Shown: piece by piece, positions 30,401 through 38,202 of the stretch
Layout of the letters: every line of letters begins with the position of its first letter
How positions within the stretch are numbered: the stretch's first letter is position 1
DNA from: Chryseolinea soli
GTDB taxonomy: Bacteria > Bacteroidota > Bacteroidia > Cytophagales > Cyclobacteriaceae
NCBI RefSeq assembly: GCF_003589925.1
Contig: NZ_CP032382.1
Coordinates: forward strand, 6,510,001-6,574,000
DNA length: 64,000 bases
Reading direction: 5' to 3'
Made by a program: the position numbers and the translations under genes
The notes under the pieces: model-generated
Seen by the model: only the letters and a program-made list of their open reading frames with translations
What the model was told of the DNA's origin: nothing
The model's database searches: none

Positions 30401-30894
30401 CCGGCATTTACGATCAATGAAAAATCAGCCGGATAAGTATTGTCGGGGTCTGCCACCAGCAGGTTGGCGAGGTCGATGCTGAGGGGTTGATCCTCGTTTA
30501 CCGGCACAGGATCAGGAGTTTGCCCGGTGATACTTGGGGGATCGTTCACAGCGTTCACCACGACGTTCAGGTTGAAAGGAGCGCTTTCGTTGGTCCCGTC
30601 GTTCACCTCCACGCTCACCGGCAAAGGGCCATTGAAATTGAGATCAGGAGTGATCGTGGTACCGCTGACAGAGTAGTTGGAGCCTACATTTACGGTCAGC
30701 GAGAAATCATCCGGATACGTATTGTCGGCGTCGTCCACCATCAGGTTGGAGAGGTCGATGTTGAGGGGCTGATCCTCATCAACCGGCACAGGATCAGGGT
30801 TTTGCCCGGTGATGACCGGAACGATTTGGCCGTAGTTGAGCCCGGTTAGGGCGCAAAATAGAAGAGAAAGTAATATTTGGCGTCGAAAACGCAT
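24484..30894 (-). CDS. giant T9SS type B surface protein with tandem cadherin/Ig-like repeats
   Basis: 2136 residues. Signal peptide 'MRFRRQILLSLLFCALTG...YGQ'. From about residue 27 there are 16 tandem units of ~93 residues, each beginning 'xITGQ', with a 'DPDNTYP' acidic turn and ending 'VTPVNDPP'; the acidic turns may bind calcium. Three more divergent domains follow, one a putative-Ig type ('PVFTSQPIVLVEAGKPYEYLVEV' split here as two blocks), then the C-terminal gliding-motility-associated CHU_C domain ('AFTPNGDQANETW', 'VYNKRGTLLF', 'TYFYTIDLKYN'). This is a surface adhesin-like T9SS cargo. The first three units are nearly identical in DNA. Confidence 0.92.
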   Translation of the reverse strand: MRFRRQILLSLLFCALTGLNYGQIVPVITGQNPDPVPVDEDQPLNIDLSNLMVDDADNTYPDDFSLTVNVGSNYSVSGTTITPDLNFNGPLPVSVEVNDGTNESAPFNLNVVVNAVNDPPSITGQTPDPVPVNEDQPLSIDLANLLVADPDNTYPADFSLIVNAGSNYSVNGTTITPVLNFSGPLPVSVEVNDGTNESAPFNLNVVVNAVNDPPTITGQTPDPVPVNEDQPLNIDLANLLVADPDNTYPADFSLIVNAGSNYAVNGTTITPVLNFSGPLPVSVEVNDGTNESAPFNLNVLVNAMNDPPDITGQNVITTAEETSVTVQISDLTISDPDNVTADFSVIISPGSDYTASGDVVTPNLNFTGMLTVNIQVSDGVNVSTSYPLKINVTPVNDTPVITGQNPVSTLENIPFTVATTDLIISDPDDSYPAGFTTSVLPGANYLAVGNLVTPALGFSGTLIVKVQVSDGSASSNVFDLNVTVGPINDPPVIIGQNAVTIAEEQTRTMVVTDVLILDLDDTYPGGFTLTVLPGTNYTFSGNVIKPVLNFNGPLTVNVKVNDGDADSNTFGVSVTVTPVNDAPSITGQNAVTTNENQARTIQFNDLLVTDVDNSYPTGFSLSVAAGTNYTVAGTTITPAAGFTGNLSVNVSVNDGAASSAIFPLQVTVLPVNDPPVISGQNLVSMAEDQSRLMQVTDVLITDPDDTYPGGFTLTVLPGTNYTFSGNTITPVLNFTGTLTVNVKVNDGDADSPSFGVSVTVTPVNDAPVITGQVAVSTVEDTPKLIALANVVVSDPDNATFTLVVEAGTNYTFSGNTITPALNFNGTLSVNVHVSDGTATSASFPLQVTVTPVNDAPVITGQVALSIPEETSYTIVLANLVVTDPDNASGFTLTAQTGANYALSGTTVTPVANFNGILTVNVQVSDGTASSAVFPLKITVTPVNDPPVITGQSPISVAEDGSITLQLSQFTFTDQDNTAGFLLNVGAGSNYTVSGTTVSPAANYNGPLTVPVTVSDGANASAVFNATITVTPVNDAPQITGQVPLTITESQSLPLTLSQLTVLDPDNTYPNDFQLFVLSGSNYSVSGNVVTPAPNFSGTLQVQVFVNDGTVNSPFFNLQISVNATNDPPVITGQQALAVNEDNPITIVLANVTVTDPDNTAADMTLTVLAGTGYTFSGNTVTPSLNFNGTLTVKIKVNDGTVDSAPFNLQVTVNPVNDPPVINSQGTLSTNEDTPLTLVVANFNISDPDNASGFVLSVGAGTNYTLSSTNQITPALNFNGVLTVPVTVSDGSLSSATFNASVTVKPVNDPPTITGQVPLFTIEDTPLILDFANLLVSDVDNTYSTGFTMIAQAGANYTVSAGPKITPAVDFNGVLTVNIQVSDGAATSAVFPLKITVTDDADAPTITGQNPVTIAEDATRIITLADLKVTDADSNYPDDFTLTVLAGTNYAAAPDNTITPAANFSGTLAVNVRVNDGTANSNIFPLQVTVTPVNDPPTFDPLNNITVVEDSPAQVFTIQNISAGPLEASQQLSLTVVSDNTALIPQPTFTYNGTATSASVAFKPVADAFGVATITVKVLDTDFAEYSTTFTITVTPINDAPTLNPIAYGPILEDADLQIIPLAGISTGGGENQTLTVTASTNKPELFETFEVVYTSPQATGSLKVKTKANANGTAQITVRVEDDGPGTPAPNVNFVTKVFNLAITPVNDLPVFTSQPIVLVEAGKPYEYLVEVTDVEGDAITLTAPTKPSWLTFTVTANGKGKLAGTPPLTASGPVDVKLQAKDGSPTLVDQAYKLVVNSRPVVKPFAVTTQEDTTYPFTIAQYAAAFSDADGNPIVEIQITQLPQRGHLTVNNTTVSQGDKISAGLLSTLKYTPQQDSTGADTLRWMASDGFLYSLAGTYVAINVTPVNDAPIITFIESDTLKYELGSEVPVAFSPQFDAYDPDKDDLTGAEIGFRQENYRLLNEMLLFTNTANIKGTFNPDAGVLSLTGKATAKEYRDAIRSVQYNYINAIDIILDSRTVYVTLSDGKSFSETKDRVITLIYTFKDLDIPTAFTPNGDQANETWIISSVNGTDQYQDAEVSVYNKRGTLLFRSQGFDTHWNGTYNGEVLPVDTYFYTIDLKYNKVRYKGTVTILR
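29960..30830 (-). repeat. three near-identical ~282-bp DNA repeats in the giant surface gene
   Basis: Units 1-3 of the protein are encoded by 282-bp segments that differ at only a few bases (for example the identical run starting at 30157 recurs at 30439). Units 4-16 have diverged far more. This indicates recent duplication or gene conversion at the 5' end of the gene. Ends are approximate. Confidence 0.8.
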
Positions 30895-31271
30895 ATTCGC
30901 AAACTATAGACCGACAAAAATAAAGAAATTTCTGAACTGTATGCTCCCTGAAGTTTAAAGGTAACTTTTCTATTTTCGCCACTAGCACACTAAAAAACAG
31001 CGTTTTAGCCATTCTCCTGGTTATTTGGGAGGATTGGGTACAGACAAGATGCTGATAATGTAGGATATGTGCTAGAAATTGGGATTTTCTTTATAATGAA
31101 CGATGCTGCACAACGTATCCGTCACCGCGATAGACGGCTTTGCATAGACCTTTACTTACCGGCTTCAAGTGCAAAAGATTCTTGGTCATAAATTCGCATA
31201 ACTCTTTCCGCATGGCTTGCCTAATTCCCGATCTCCTCTAATTTTGCCACACTCAAAAAACGAATAATCTC
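30895..31271. promoter_or_regulatory. divergent intergenic region between the giant surface gene and yebC
   Basis: 377 bp. For the minus strand, TATTTTTG (complement of 30915-30922) is a good -7 element about 20 nt before the giant gene, without a clear -33 TTTG. For the plus strand a good promoter lies at 31216-31246. The AT-rich centre (30980-31200) shows no gene or strong hairpin to me. Confidence 0.5.
31216..31246 (+). promoter_or_regulatory. promoter of the yebC-family gene
   Basis: CTTG (31216-31219), 19-nt spacer, TAATTTTG (31239-31246), one base off the consensus TTTG-N19-TAnnTTTG. Located 25 nt before the ATG. Confidence 0.65.
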
Positions 31272-31979
31272 ATGGGCCGCGTATTTGAAAAACGAAAACA
31301 CAAGATGTTCGCACGCTTTGACCGCATGGCCAAAGCCTTTTCGCGCATCGGCAAAGACATTGCTATCGCCGTAAAACAAGGCGGTCCCCTGCCCGAGAAC
31401 AACCCCAAACTGCGGATGTGCATTCAAAACGCCCGGGGCGTGAACATGCCCAAAGACCGCGTGGAAGCGGCCATCCGCCGGGCGTCTTCAAAAGAGGAAA
31501 AAGACTTCCAGGAAGTGGTATACGAAGGATATGCACCACACGGTGTGCCCATCGTGGTGGAATGTGCTACCGATAATCCCACACGCACCGTAGCCAACAT
31601 ACGCCTCGCCTTCAGCAAGAACGGGGGCGCCATGGGCAACTCTGGTTCGGTAGCCTTCATGTTCGAACGCAAAGGCGTTTTCAAGTTCGAACCCTCCAAA
31701 CTCAACCTCGACGAATACGAACTCGACCTCATCGACGCCGGTGCCGAGGACATCGAGCGTGGGGATGAAGACACGATCGTCTACACCAAATTCACCGAGT
31801 TTGGTCACATGGCTAAATTTCTCGAATCCAAAGGCCTGGAAGCCAAAAGCTCCGAGCTTCAATACGTGCCCACCACCACCAAGGAACTGCCCGAAGACCA
31901 ACAGGACGAAGTACTCAAATGCGTGGAAGCCCTGGAAGCCGACGATGACGTGCAAAACGTCTATCACAACCTGGCCTGA
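31272..31979 (+). CDS. YebC/PmpR family protein
   Basis: 235 residues, normal for the family. Conserved blocks: 'MAKAFSRIGKDIAIAVKQGGPLPENNPKLR', 'NMPKDRVEAAIRRASSKE', 'VYEGYAPHGVPIVVECATDN' and 'FSKNGGAMGNSGSVAFMFERKG'. YebC proteins were first described as DNA-binding regulators; some members (YebC2/TACO1-like) instead help ribosomes through difficult stretches. The sequence alone does not decide which. Ends 21 nt before the convergent LtaS-like gene. Confidence 0.92.
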   Translation: MGRVFEKRKHKMFARFDRMAKAFSRIGKDIAIAVKQGGPLPENNPKLRMCIQNARGVNMPKDRVEAAIRRASSKEEKDFQEVVYEGYAPHGVPIVVECATDNPTRTVANIRLAFSKNGGAMGNSGSVAFMFERKGVFKFEPSKLNLDEYELDLIDAGAEDIERGDEDTIVYTKFTEFGHMAKFLESKGLEAKSSELQYVPTTTKELPEDQQDEVLKCVEALEADDDVQNVYHNLA

Positions 31980-32000
31980 TCCAGCCGGATCTGCAAGAGA

Positions 32001-33980
32001 CTATTGTTTTGAATTGGGCAACGCTTTCACGCTAAGGCTATCGCCGATCATGCGGTTATTGTACTGCTGCAGGATTGCTTTCATCTTGGTTTCCAATGAA
32101 TCCTGAACGGGAAGCTTTTGATCGATCAGATTCGTCTTCAACATTTTATCGGCTTTGAAATCAAAAAGTCCCACGGACTTGTTGCCATCGTATTGCAACA
32201 GGTGGTCGCCCTCTACGAGTTGATAGACGTTGTCCTTATAGTTGAACGAAAAAGGCTCCGCCGTGTCTTGGAAAGCGTCGCGTCCGAAGGCTACATAAGG
32301 CTGGTCATAATGCAGATATCCCAACACCGTCGGCATGATGTCGATCTGTTGCACGATGTGTTGTTGATCGTAGGCCGCCAGCGAGTTGTCGGGTTTGAAG
32401 AAAATGACAGGGATCTTGTAGAAGCCCAGGTCGGTGCGGCCATCGGGAAACTCGATCTCGGATGAGGTGTGATCGGCGGTGATGACAAAGAGCGTGTTCT
32501 TATACCACGGCATCGCCGACGCCTTGCTGAAGAATTTCTTCAACGCAAAGTCGGTATACTGGATGCATTTGTGGATCACCATCGGCCCGCCTTTGAAAAC
32601 ACCTTCGTATGCCTCGGGGACCTTGAACGGGTGGTGCGACGACACCGTGAACAACGACGTCATGAACGGCTGCCGGAATCCGTTCATCTTGTCGGCATAG
32701 AACTCCAGAAATTTGTCGTCCCAAATGCCCCAGATGCCATCGTAGTCCGCGTCGTTGTTGTATTCGGTCTTTCCATAGTAGTCCTCCACCCCAGCCACGT
32801 TCATGAAGGCCTGAAAGCCCATGGAACCATTCGGCGCGCCGTGAAAAAACGCGGTGTAATACTGCTTCTCCTTCAGCAGCGATGCCAGGCTGTTGATCCT
32901 GTTCCCCGAATAGGGCGAAAGAAAATAAGGCACGCCCAACGAAGGGATGCTGGCCACCACCGACGGCAGTCCGTCGATGGACTTGCGCCCGTTGGCAAAC
33001 GAATATTCATAGGTGCGGCTGTGCTGGATGAGCGAGTCGAGAAACGGGGTGTAGCCCTTGTACTGCCCACCCTCCTTGTCTTTGTTGAAGAAGCCGAAGA
33101 ATTCCTTGGAGAAACTCTCCAGGATGATCACCACCACGTTGTCGGGGCGAAAGGCCGTCGTGTCGTGGGGATGATGTACGGGTGTGTAAAGATTGGCTAG
33201 TTCATGATCCGAAAAATAATGGAGGGGCACGAGCTTTGTTTTACCCAGCGTTCGCATGAGCGCAAACGGCGTGTTGAGCACGATGCTGATGTCGCGGGGG
33301 TCTTTCACGTACTCGCCGGCATTGCTCAGCGTGATGGGGCGCGTGCTCTCACCAAAGCCGCCGCGAATGCCGCCGACCACGCCCAAAGCGATCAACGGGA
33401 TGGCGAGGGTTCCCAGCGTGTAATAAGCAACCCGGTTCTTCAGTTGAGGGCCGGTGATCTTTACCCGGTTGTAGAGAAACACCATCAGCGCCAACAGGGC
33501 CACCAGGAACAACGTGGCATACCAATAGTCGATGACAAACCGCATCCACAAACCCGCCAGGTTGGTCTCGTTGTCGAATTGACGAAACACGTCGGCGGTG
33601 GTGCGACGCAAGGTGAAGCGGTAGTAGATGAAGTCGGCCACGTTCATGGCCAGCGCCACACCGTTGGTGATGAAGAAGATATATTTCAGGGTCTGCTGAT
33701 AATAGCGGTTGAAACGCCAATCTACCGGCAGGATCATGAGCAGGATGAAGAGTAGGTTGAGATAGAGTGCCGTGACCAGGTCAAACCGCAGACCGCCCCA
33801 CATGAGCCGCGTGAAATTGGCGATGGTCATGTCGGGAAAGAAATTTATATTGAATAAGTAAAAGCACACCCGGCAGACGGTGAGCAGGAACATGACCAAA
33901 AGCAGGCGAAGGGCAAACGCTGTGTACAGGTTGGTCCGCCAGCGATAGCCGGCAAAGAAGTTCTGGGCGGGTAGTTTCAT
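32001..33980 (-). CDS. LTA synthase-like membrane sulfatase/phosphoglycerol transferase
   Basis: 659 residues. Five N-terminal transmembrane segments (within about 1-225), then a periplasmic alkaline-phosphatase-fold sulfatase domain: 'DNVVVIILESFSKEFFGFF' (metal-binding Glu), 'FANGRKSIDGLPSVVASIP' (probable nucleophile Ser/Thr region), 'FHGAPNGSMGFQAFM' and 'TLFVITADHTSSE' (Asp-His metal ligands). Bacteroidota do not make lipoteichoic acid; homologues here transfer phosphoethanolamine- or phosphoglycerol-like groups to envelope lipids or glycans. The exact substrate is unknown. Confidence 0.88.
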   Translation of the reverse strand: MKLPAQNFFAGYRWRTNLYTAFALRLLLVMFLLTVCRVCFYLFNINFFPDMTIANFTRLMWGGLRFDLVTALYLNLLFILLMILPVDWRFNRYYQQTLKYIFFITNGVALAMNVADFIYYRFTLRRTTADVFRQFDNETNLAGLWMRFVIDYWYATLFLVALLALMVFLYNRVKITGPQLKNRVAYYTLGTLAIPLIALGVVGGIRGGFGESTRPITLSNAGEYVKDPRDISIVLNTPFALMRTLGKTKLVPLHYFSDHELANLYTPVHHPHDTTAFRPDNVVVIILESFSKEFFGFFNKDKEGGQYKGYTPFLDSLIQHSRTYEYSFANGRKSIDGLPSVVASIPSLGVPYFLSPYSGNRINSLASLLKEKQYYTAFFHGAPNGSMGFQAFMNVAGVEDYYGKTEYNNDADYDGIWGIWDDKFLEFYADKMNGFRQPFMTSLFTVSSHHPFKVPEAYEGVFKGGPMVIHKCIQYTDFALKKFFSKASAMPWYKNTLFVITADHTSSEIEFPDGRTDLGFYKIPVIFFKPDNSLAAYDQQHIVQQIDIMPTVLGYLHYDQPYVAFGRDAFQDTAEPFSFNYKDNVYQLVEGDHLLQYDGNKSVGLFDFKADKMLKTNLIDQKLPVQDSLETKMKAILQQYNNRMIGDSLSVKALPNSKQ

Positions 33981-34140
33981 TCAGTCTCGACAGGCAAAAT
34001 AACAGTTGCGAAGTAATGCAAAATTTAAAGAATTTTAACGCCGAAATAACAGCCTTAAAAACCAACGAACGGCAGGATTAGCCGCAATTAAGGCTCAAAT
34101 GCTTACTTTAAGGACATTTTTTAATCACCAAAGGCCCATA

Positions 34141-35028
34141 ATGAGCAAGGTTTGTATCGTTACTCTATTGGTTTTCAGCAGCATGTCCGTGTGGGCGCAA
34201 CAATATTCCATGTCCCTGGGTGTTTTCACTGGCACGTCCGTTTCTTTTACCAACGACGAGGGTATCAACAAAGATCCGCGCTACAAAGGCCGTTACGAGT
34301 TGAAGTTCGCTCCCATCGGTGTCAATTTCGGGATGGACTATGAACGGTTTGGCTTTATGATCAGTCCAGGGCTGATCAATGTTGGGCAAAATTTTTATGT
34401 CGTCAACACGGTTGGCGGGCAGGATGGCCTGCGCAAGATCAACGTAAAGTACCTGAACATCCCTGCAACGATCAAAGTGCACATGCTCAATTTGTCTTTC
34501 TTCAAGTTCAGCGCGGTGGCGTCGATCAGTGCGGCGTACCTGCTGGATGGAAAAGATGTGGTATCGCACAACGCTACTAAACTTACTTTCTCACCCGACG
34601 TCTACCCTATCCTGCCCCCGGACTATGAAGTGCAGTATGATGGCGTGAAGGTGCCGGCGGTCGACAACTATGTGATCAATTCAAAACAAGATTACCGGCC
34701 GATGCAGGTTTTTGTTGCTGCGGGTTTTCGTTCCGATTGGGATGTGTCGGATCATTGGCGTGTCTCGTTTGACTTTCGGGTGAATTATGGGTTGTTTGAT
34801 CCGCGGAGTGATGCCTATATCGCGAAGCTCAATAGCAACTCTACCTTATATGATTTGCCGGGGAGCCGGCGGGATATGTTTGCGCAGCTGACATTTGGCA
34901 TCTCGCGGTATCTTGATTTTGAGAAAGGGGATGTGGAGAGGGCTAAGAATTTGAAGGGAAATCACAAATTGTATAAGCCTAAGAAGTATCCGGGGCAGAA
35001 GATTCGGAGTTCGCGGCCGAAAGGATAG
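34141..35028 (+). CDS. outer-membrane beta-barrel protein
   Basis: 295 residues from the ATG at 34141, which gives the signal peptide 'MSKVCIVTLLVFSSMSVWAQ'; the in-frame ATG at 34099 would put 14 extra polar residues first. The body looks like a PorT/OMP_b-brl barrel ('APIGVNFGMDYERFGFMISPGL', 'LNIPATIKVHML', 'HWRVSFDFRVNYGLFD'). The C-terminal ~35 residues are strongly basic ('KGNHKLYKPKKYPGQKIRSS'), unusual for a barrel end. Function unknown. Confidence 0.72.
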   Translation: MSKVCIVTLLVFSSMSVWAQQYSMSLGVFTGTSVSFTNDEGINKDPRYKGRYELKFAPIGVNFGMDYERFGFMISPGLINVGQNFYVVNTVGGQDGLRKINVKYLNIPATIKVHMLNLSFFKFSAVASISAAYLLDGKDVVSHNATKLTFSPDVYPILPPDYEVQYDGVKVPAVDNYVINSKQDYRPMQVFVAAGFRSDWDVSDHWRVSFDFRVNYGLFDPRSDAYIAKLNSNSTLYDLPGSRRDMFAQLTFGISRYLDFEKGDVERAKNLKGNHKLYKPKKYPGQKIRSSRPKG

Positions 35029-35329
35029 TTAGTTTTTTTTGAGTTCAGTTGTTTGATTGGTGAGGCCGGTCATTGGATTGCATTTGATATGCTATTCTGG
35101 GGGTGAACGGTTTGTGAGATAGGATGTTTTTTTTGAACACGCTCTATTGTATTTCATAGCCCCGCTCAGGGGCCGCGGGGGCCCCGCATGTTTCACCAGG
35201 GCTTAACTCTATCCGCGCAGGCCATTGCCAGGCCAAAGATAGGCTTAGGCCCTGGTGAAACATGCTGGAAGAGGTGTGGGTTTGGGGTGCGGAATGGTGG
35301 GTGATTTGGGTATTGTATCATTTATATCG
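35029..35329. other. intergenic region holding repeat copy A
   Basis: 301 bp between the barrel gene (plus) and the first island gene (minus). Apart from the structured repeat at 35151-35281 I see no gene, and no clear terminator after the barrel gene. Confidence 0.6.
35151..35281 (+). repeat. structured island-flanking repeat, copy A
   Basis: 131 bp matching 40862-40992 in the same orientation, with about ten differences, mostly in the loop. It contains a GC-rich hairpin GGGGCC/GGCCCC (near 35169-35185), then a long stem: 35186-35202 pairs perfectly (17 bp) with 35249-35265, with an inner CTATC/GATAG pairing. The pair T35193-A35258 is C-G in copy B. It may be a REPIN/MITE-like mobile repeat or a structured RNA. 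Confidence 0.85.
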
Positions 35330-36061
35330 TTACTCGCGGCCTTTAAATCTTTCCTCCAAATGTTTATCCTTATCAAATTTCTTTGTCTCAATGTCGACGA
35401 GGATGTCCTCAAGAGAGTATTTTAGCTTTTTAACCATTGGTCGTGCGTCATGGACTAATGAGTAGATGTTTAATTTCTTGTCTGCCGCTAGATAATTTCC
35501 ATCTTCTAAATCGTAGAACGCGAAGAAAGTCTGGTGGTTGAAGTCGATGTCGAATAGGTCGTCTGGGTTCAATTTACTTTTAACGTTGTCATCTAACGCA
35601 GCGTAAAACAGGTCTACTTCTGAGGGTTGGAACTCAATAGTGGTTTGTTCTATATTTTGACTTTGAATCCTTTTTAGATCAAACTCCTCGACTTCGTAGT
35701 TTGAATTTTCTATTCTTAGTCCGGCTAAAAAGTTATCATGGATTATGAACTCCACAGCCGTGTAGTCATTCAGTGTTCTTGAAAAGATCCTTTGTCCGGA
35801 GATTTTAAAGTTCTTGCCTCTTTTCTTAAAGTCATCCAGTGAGGTTCCGGGATAGCCAGTCGTAATAAATTTGAATCCGGGAAACAAAACCCAATCAGCC
35901 AAACCCAACAGGTTTGTCTTTTGTCTCTGTTCTTTTAGCCCTTGATGATCATCCGGCAAATTATTGATCAATGCGTCGAGCAATAGGGTCCACTCTTGTC
36001 TTTGAACCTTAAATTTGTAAGGCGGAAAAATATACCCGAGCATTTTTTGAAATCTTGTCAT
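35330..36061 (-). CDS. unrecognised 243-residue protein (island gene 9)
   Basis: No signal peptide, membrane span or motif I recognise. Mixed alpha/beta composition rich in Asp, Asn, Phe and Lys ('PDDLFDIDFNHQTFFAFYDLEDGNY'). AT-richer than flanking genes. It is the last gene of the minus-strand island, and its 3' end is about 50 bp from repeat copy A. The size and acidic nature would suit an immunity-type protein, but nothing proves that. Confidence 0.65.
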   Translation of the reverse strand: MTRFQKMLGYIFPPYKFKVQRQEWTLLLDALINNLPDDHQGLKEQRQKTNLLGLADWVLFPGFKFITTGYPGTSLDDFKKRGKNFKISGQRIFSRTLNDYTAVEFIIHDNFLAGLRIENSNYEVEEFDLKRIQSQNIEQTTIEFQPSEVDLFYAALDDNVKSKLNPDDLFDIDFNHQTFFAFYDLEDGNYLAADKKLNIYSLVHDARPMVKKLKYSLEDILVDIETKKFDKDKHLEERFKGRE

Positions 36062-36087
36062 AGAGAATTAAATAAAATGCTCCTTTA

Positions 36088-36546
36088 TTATTCCGTACCC
36101 GAATTCAGCAGTTGCTTACTCGGGTCGATTATCATTTTATTTTCGATCTCAATCCCTTCGATTTTGAAATTCTGTAGCTCCGGCTCCTTGGTGTCGAAAT
36201 CGTAGATGTATATAAATCGCAAACTGTCGCAGTTGAGAATGTACTCATAAATGTAGGCTGTCTTGCTGGCCCCGTTGATTGACATGGTGAAGAAATCAAC
36301 AAATTTCCCTCTCTTGTTTCCGAAGTCGCAGTGTTTGGTCAACGTGTCGATAAAGGGTTTGACTTGTTGTTTGGGGAAATATTTCTCTGGGAATCTGTCG
36401 GTGATGTCGGGCTTAGTCAGGTTATTCATTATGAATTCAGAGTCTGCCTTTGCTTTGTCCATCTTTTCCAATTTATCCTTTACGTTGCAACCCGTTAGTA
36501 GCCCAAGCGCGGTTGTAAGAAAAATAATAACTTGTAAGCCTTTCAT
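36088..36546 (-). CDS. small lipoprotein (island gene 8)
   Basis: 152 residues. Lipoprotein signal 'MKGLQVIIFLTTALGLLTGC' with the lipobox Cys at residue 20; the mature part is charged and has 'KYFPKQQVKPFIDTLTKHCDFG' and 'FFTMSINGASKTAYIYEYIL'. No family recognised. It precedes the 243-residue gene by 26 nt and is probably co-transcribed with it. Confidence 0.65.
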   Translation of the reverse strand: MKGLQVIIFLTTALGLLTGCNVKDKLEKMDKAKADSEFIMNNLTKPDITDRFPEKYFPKQQVKPFIDTLTKHCDFGNKRGKFVDFFTMSINGASKTAYIYEYILNCDSLRFIYIYDFDTKEPELQNFKIEGIEIENKMIIDPSKQLLNSGTE

Positions 36547-36616
36547 ATTTAGTTAGTTATTTATTATACCGCCTCGCCCCAATCGTGCGACAAATCAGCC
36601 TCTTGGCAGCACCAGC

Positions 36617-37222
36617 TTATTCATCCTTGCACGTTGTCAAGTATTTTGTGTATTCTTCTATAAATTGGTCGCGTTGTTTTTTATAGTCGTTCACACTTTC
36701 AAAATTCCGGTATTCGGGCTTCATGTTGTTAAAGTAAAAATAAACGGTTACATCGTTTCCTGGAAACATAACGAATATCCCCAATGTGCTACCGGTTTCG
36801 ATTGATCCCCTGCTGAGTCCATAAACTTTGTAACCATTAAATTCGAGTTCGATCAGGTCTTTCGTTTCCATACCTGTCGATTGTGAGTTTACATATTTTA
36901 AGTTGTCAATTAAATTTTGTCGATCCTTCTGGTAAGACTTTTCTTCTGAGAGTTCTACTTTCAAATTTACAAATGGAGCGCTCTTCCCGTTATTGTACAA
37001 AATCCTATAACCGTCAATTCTGGTAACTTCAACTTCTCCATGATCTGTTTTTAACGCTCGTACTTTTTCAGAAGTTTCAGGAAGTCTATCAGGATCAAGA
37101 GGGGTCAGATTGGTTGGCGATTTAAATGAAATATAGCATTGTCCGATTTCATTTTCGGCTGCAAAACCAAATAGTGAGGCTGTCAGCAGGATAATCGAGA
37201 GCAAATTCAATTTTGATTTCAT
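36617..37222 (-). CDS. unrecognised exported protein (island gene 7)
   Basis: 201 residues. Probable signal peptide 'MKSKLNLLSIILLTASLFGFAA', then a beta-rich sequence ('EVEVTRIDGYRILYNNGKSAPFVNLKVELS', 'FNGYKVYGLSRGSIETGSTLGIFVMFPGND', each part of longer runs). No known motif. AT-rich like its neighbours. Confidence 0.6.
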   Translation of the reverse strand: MKSKLNLLSIILLTASLFGFAAENEIGQCYISFKSPTNLTPLDPDRLPETSEKVRALKTDHGEVEVTRIDGYRILYNNGKSAPFVNLKVELSEEKSYQKDRQNLIDNLKYVNSQSTGMETKDLIELEFNGYKVYGLSRGSIETGSTLGIFVMFPGNDVTVYFYFNNMKPEYRNFESVNDYKKQRDQFIEEYTKYLTTCKDE

Positions 37223-37297
37223 TTACGTTATCGTTGTGTTTTATAGTCACTGTTTTTACCGCGACCTCTCATCATCTTGATCAACTGATTCGATGAG

Positions 37298-37528
37298 TCA
37301 GTTCAACAGAAACATTGTGACTACAGCTAAAATACCGATGAGGAGCAGCGGAGCAAGACAAAATGCACAGACTCGAGATAGCACTTTGATCTTCTTCTCG
37401 GACGCTCCTTTTAACGTCTTCCGGAAAATTCCTCGCGAAATACGAAAGATCAATACTCCGAAAATGATCAGGAGAAATAATACTAGCAAGATACCGGAGA
37501 AATCAATTCCCATTAAGAACAAAAGCAT
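37298..37528 (-). CDS. small two-span membrane protein (island gene 6)
   Basis: 76 residues with two hydrophobic segments ('FSGILLVLFLLIIFGVLIF' and 'LAPLLLIGILAVVTMFLL') around a basic loop ('RGIFRKTLKGASEKKIKVL'). Same strand and base composition as its neighbours. Short, so it could be a chance reading frame, but the hydrophobic pattern with a positive loop favours a real gene. Confidence 0.45.
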   Translation of the reverse strand: MLLFLMGIDFSGILLVLFLLIIFGVLIFRISRGIFRKTLKGASEKKIKVLSRVCAFCLAPLLLIGILAVVTMFLLN

Positions 37529-37597
37529 TTCCCATATTTTTAGCTTTACAAATCAACATCAACTATAATATCACTTATTTGCCTTCAAATTCCCTTA

Positions 37598-38179
37598 TCA
37601 ACCTAACATTTTTCCCTTCGTTAATTCTTGTCGCAGAATGTCTTTAAAAAGCCTTTTATCGTTCGTTAAAAGGTCTGTCCAGTTCTCAGTAATTATTCCG
37701 TCAACGAGTTCATCGATGCTATGTACGGGCAAAAAGCGCCTTTTAAAGATTGCCGTGATTCCGATGATCGGACTCATCGTTAACGTGAACGCTGTGCCTA
37801 CCAGTACACCCACTGGTAACCCTAAAAATATAAAAACCGTTTCTAATGTAGTCAAGAAGACGACAATCCACATAACAATCACCAGCAAAACGTAGGCGGC
37901 CATCACATAATGGAATGCCTTGTGCCTTTTGAGTTCGGGAATTCTCAATCCGATATCTTCAAGTTCATACCATTCGCCAGGCACACATGGCTTTCCAAGT
38001 AACTCTTTCAATTCAGAAGCCCTTGAAATCTCTTTGTCTTTTGACTTAAAAAAGGCCTTCAGTCGTTCGAAAATTATCCTATCCATGGAGTTCCTGAACT
38101 CCATTGCTGAGCTTGAAATCTCCTCGATTTGTCTTTCAATTTCCTTTTGCATTGTACTTACGCCATCTTCGCGATTCAT
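37598..38179 (-). CDS. two-span membrane protein with N-terminal helix (island gene 5)
   Basis: 193 residues if started at the ATG at 38179; a start at 38152 is equally possible, and the longest frame (38251) would overlap the SRPBCC gene by 49 bp. N-terminal helical part ('MQKEIERQIEEISSSAMEF'), then two membrane spans ('FHYVMAAYVLLVIVMWIVVF' and 'FIFLGLPVGVLVGTAFTLTM'), and a soluble C-terminus with 'RRFLPVHSIDELVDGIITEN'. No family recognised. Confidence 0.6.
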   Translation of the reverse strand: MNREDGVSTMQKEIERQIEEISSSAMEFRNSMDRIIFERLKAFFKSKDKEISRASELKELLGKPCVPGEWYELEDIGLRIPELKRHKAFHYVMAAYVLLVIVMWIVVFLTTLETVFIFLGLPVGVLVGTAFTLTMSPIIGITAIFKRRFLPVHSIDELVDGIITENWTDLLTNDKRLFKDILRQELTKGKMLG

Positions 38180-38202
38180 TGCACACGTTGCGGGTTGCCT
38201 TT

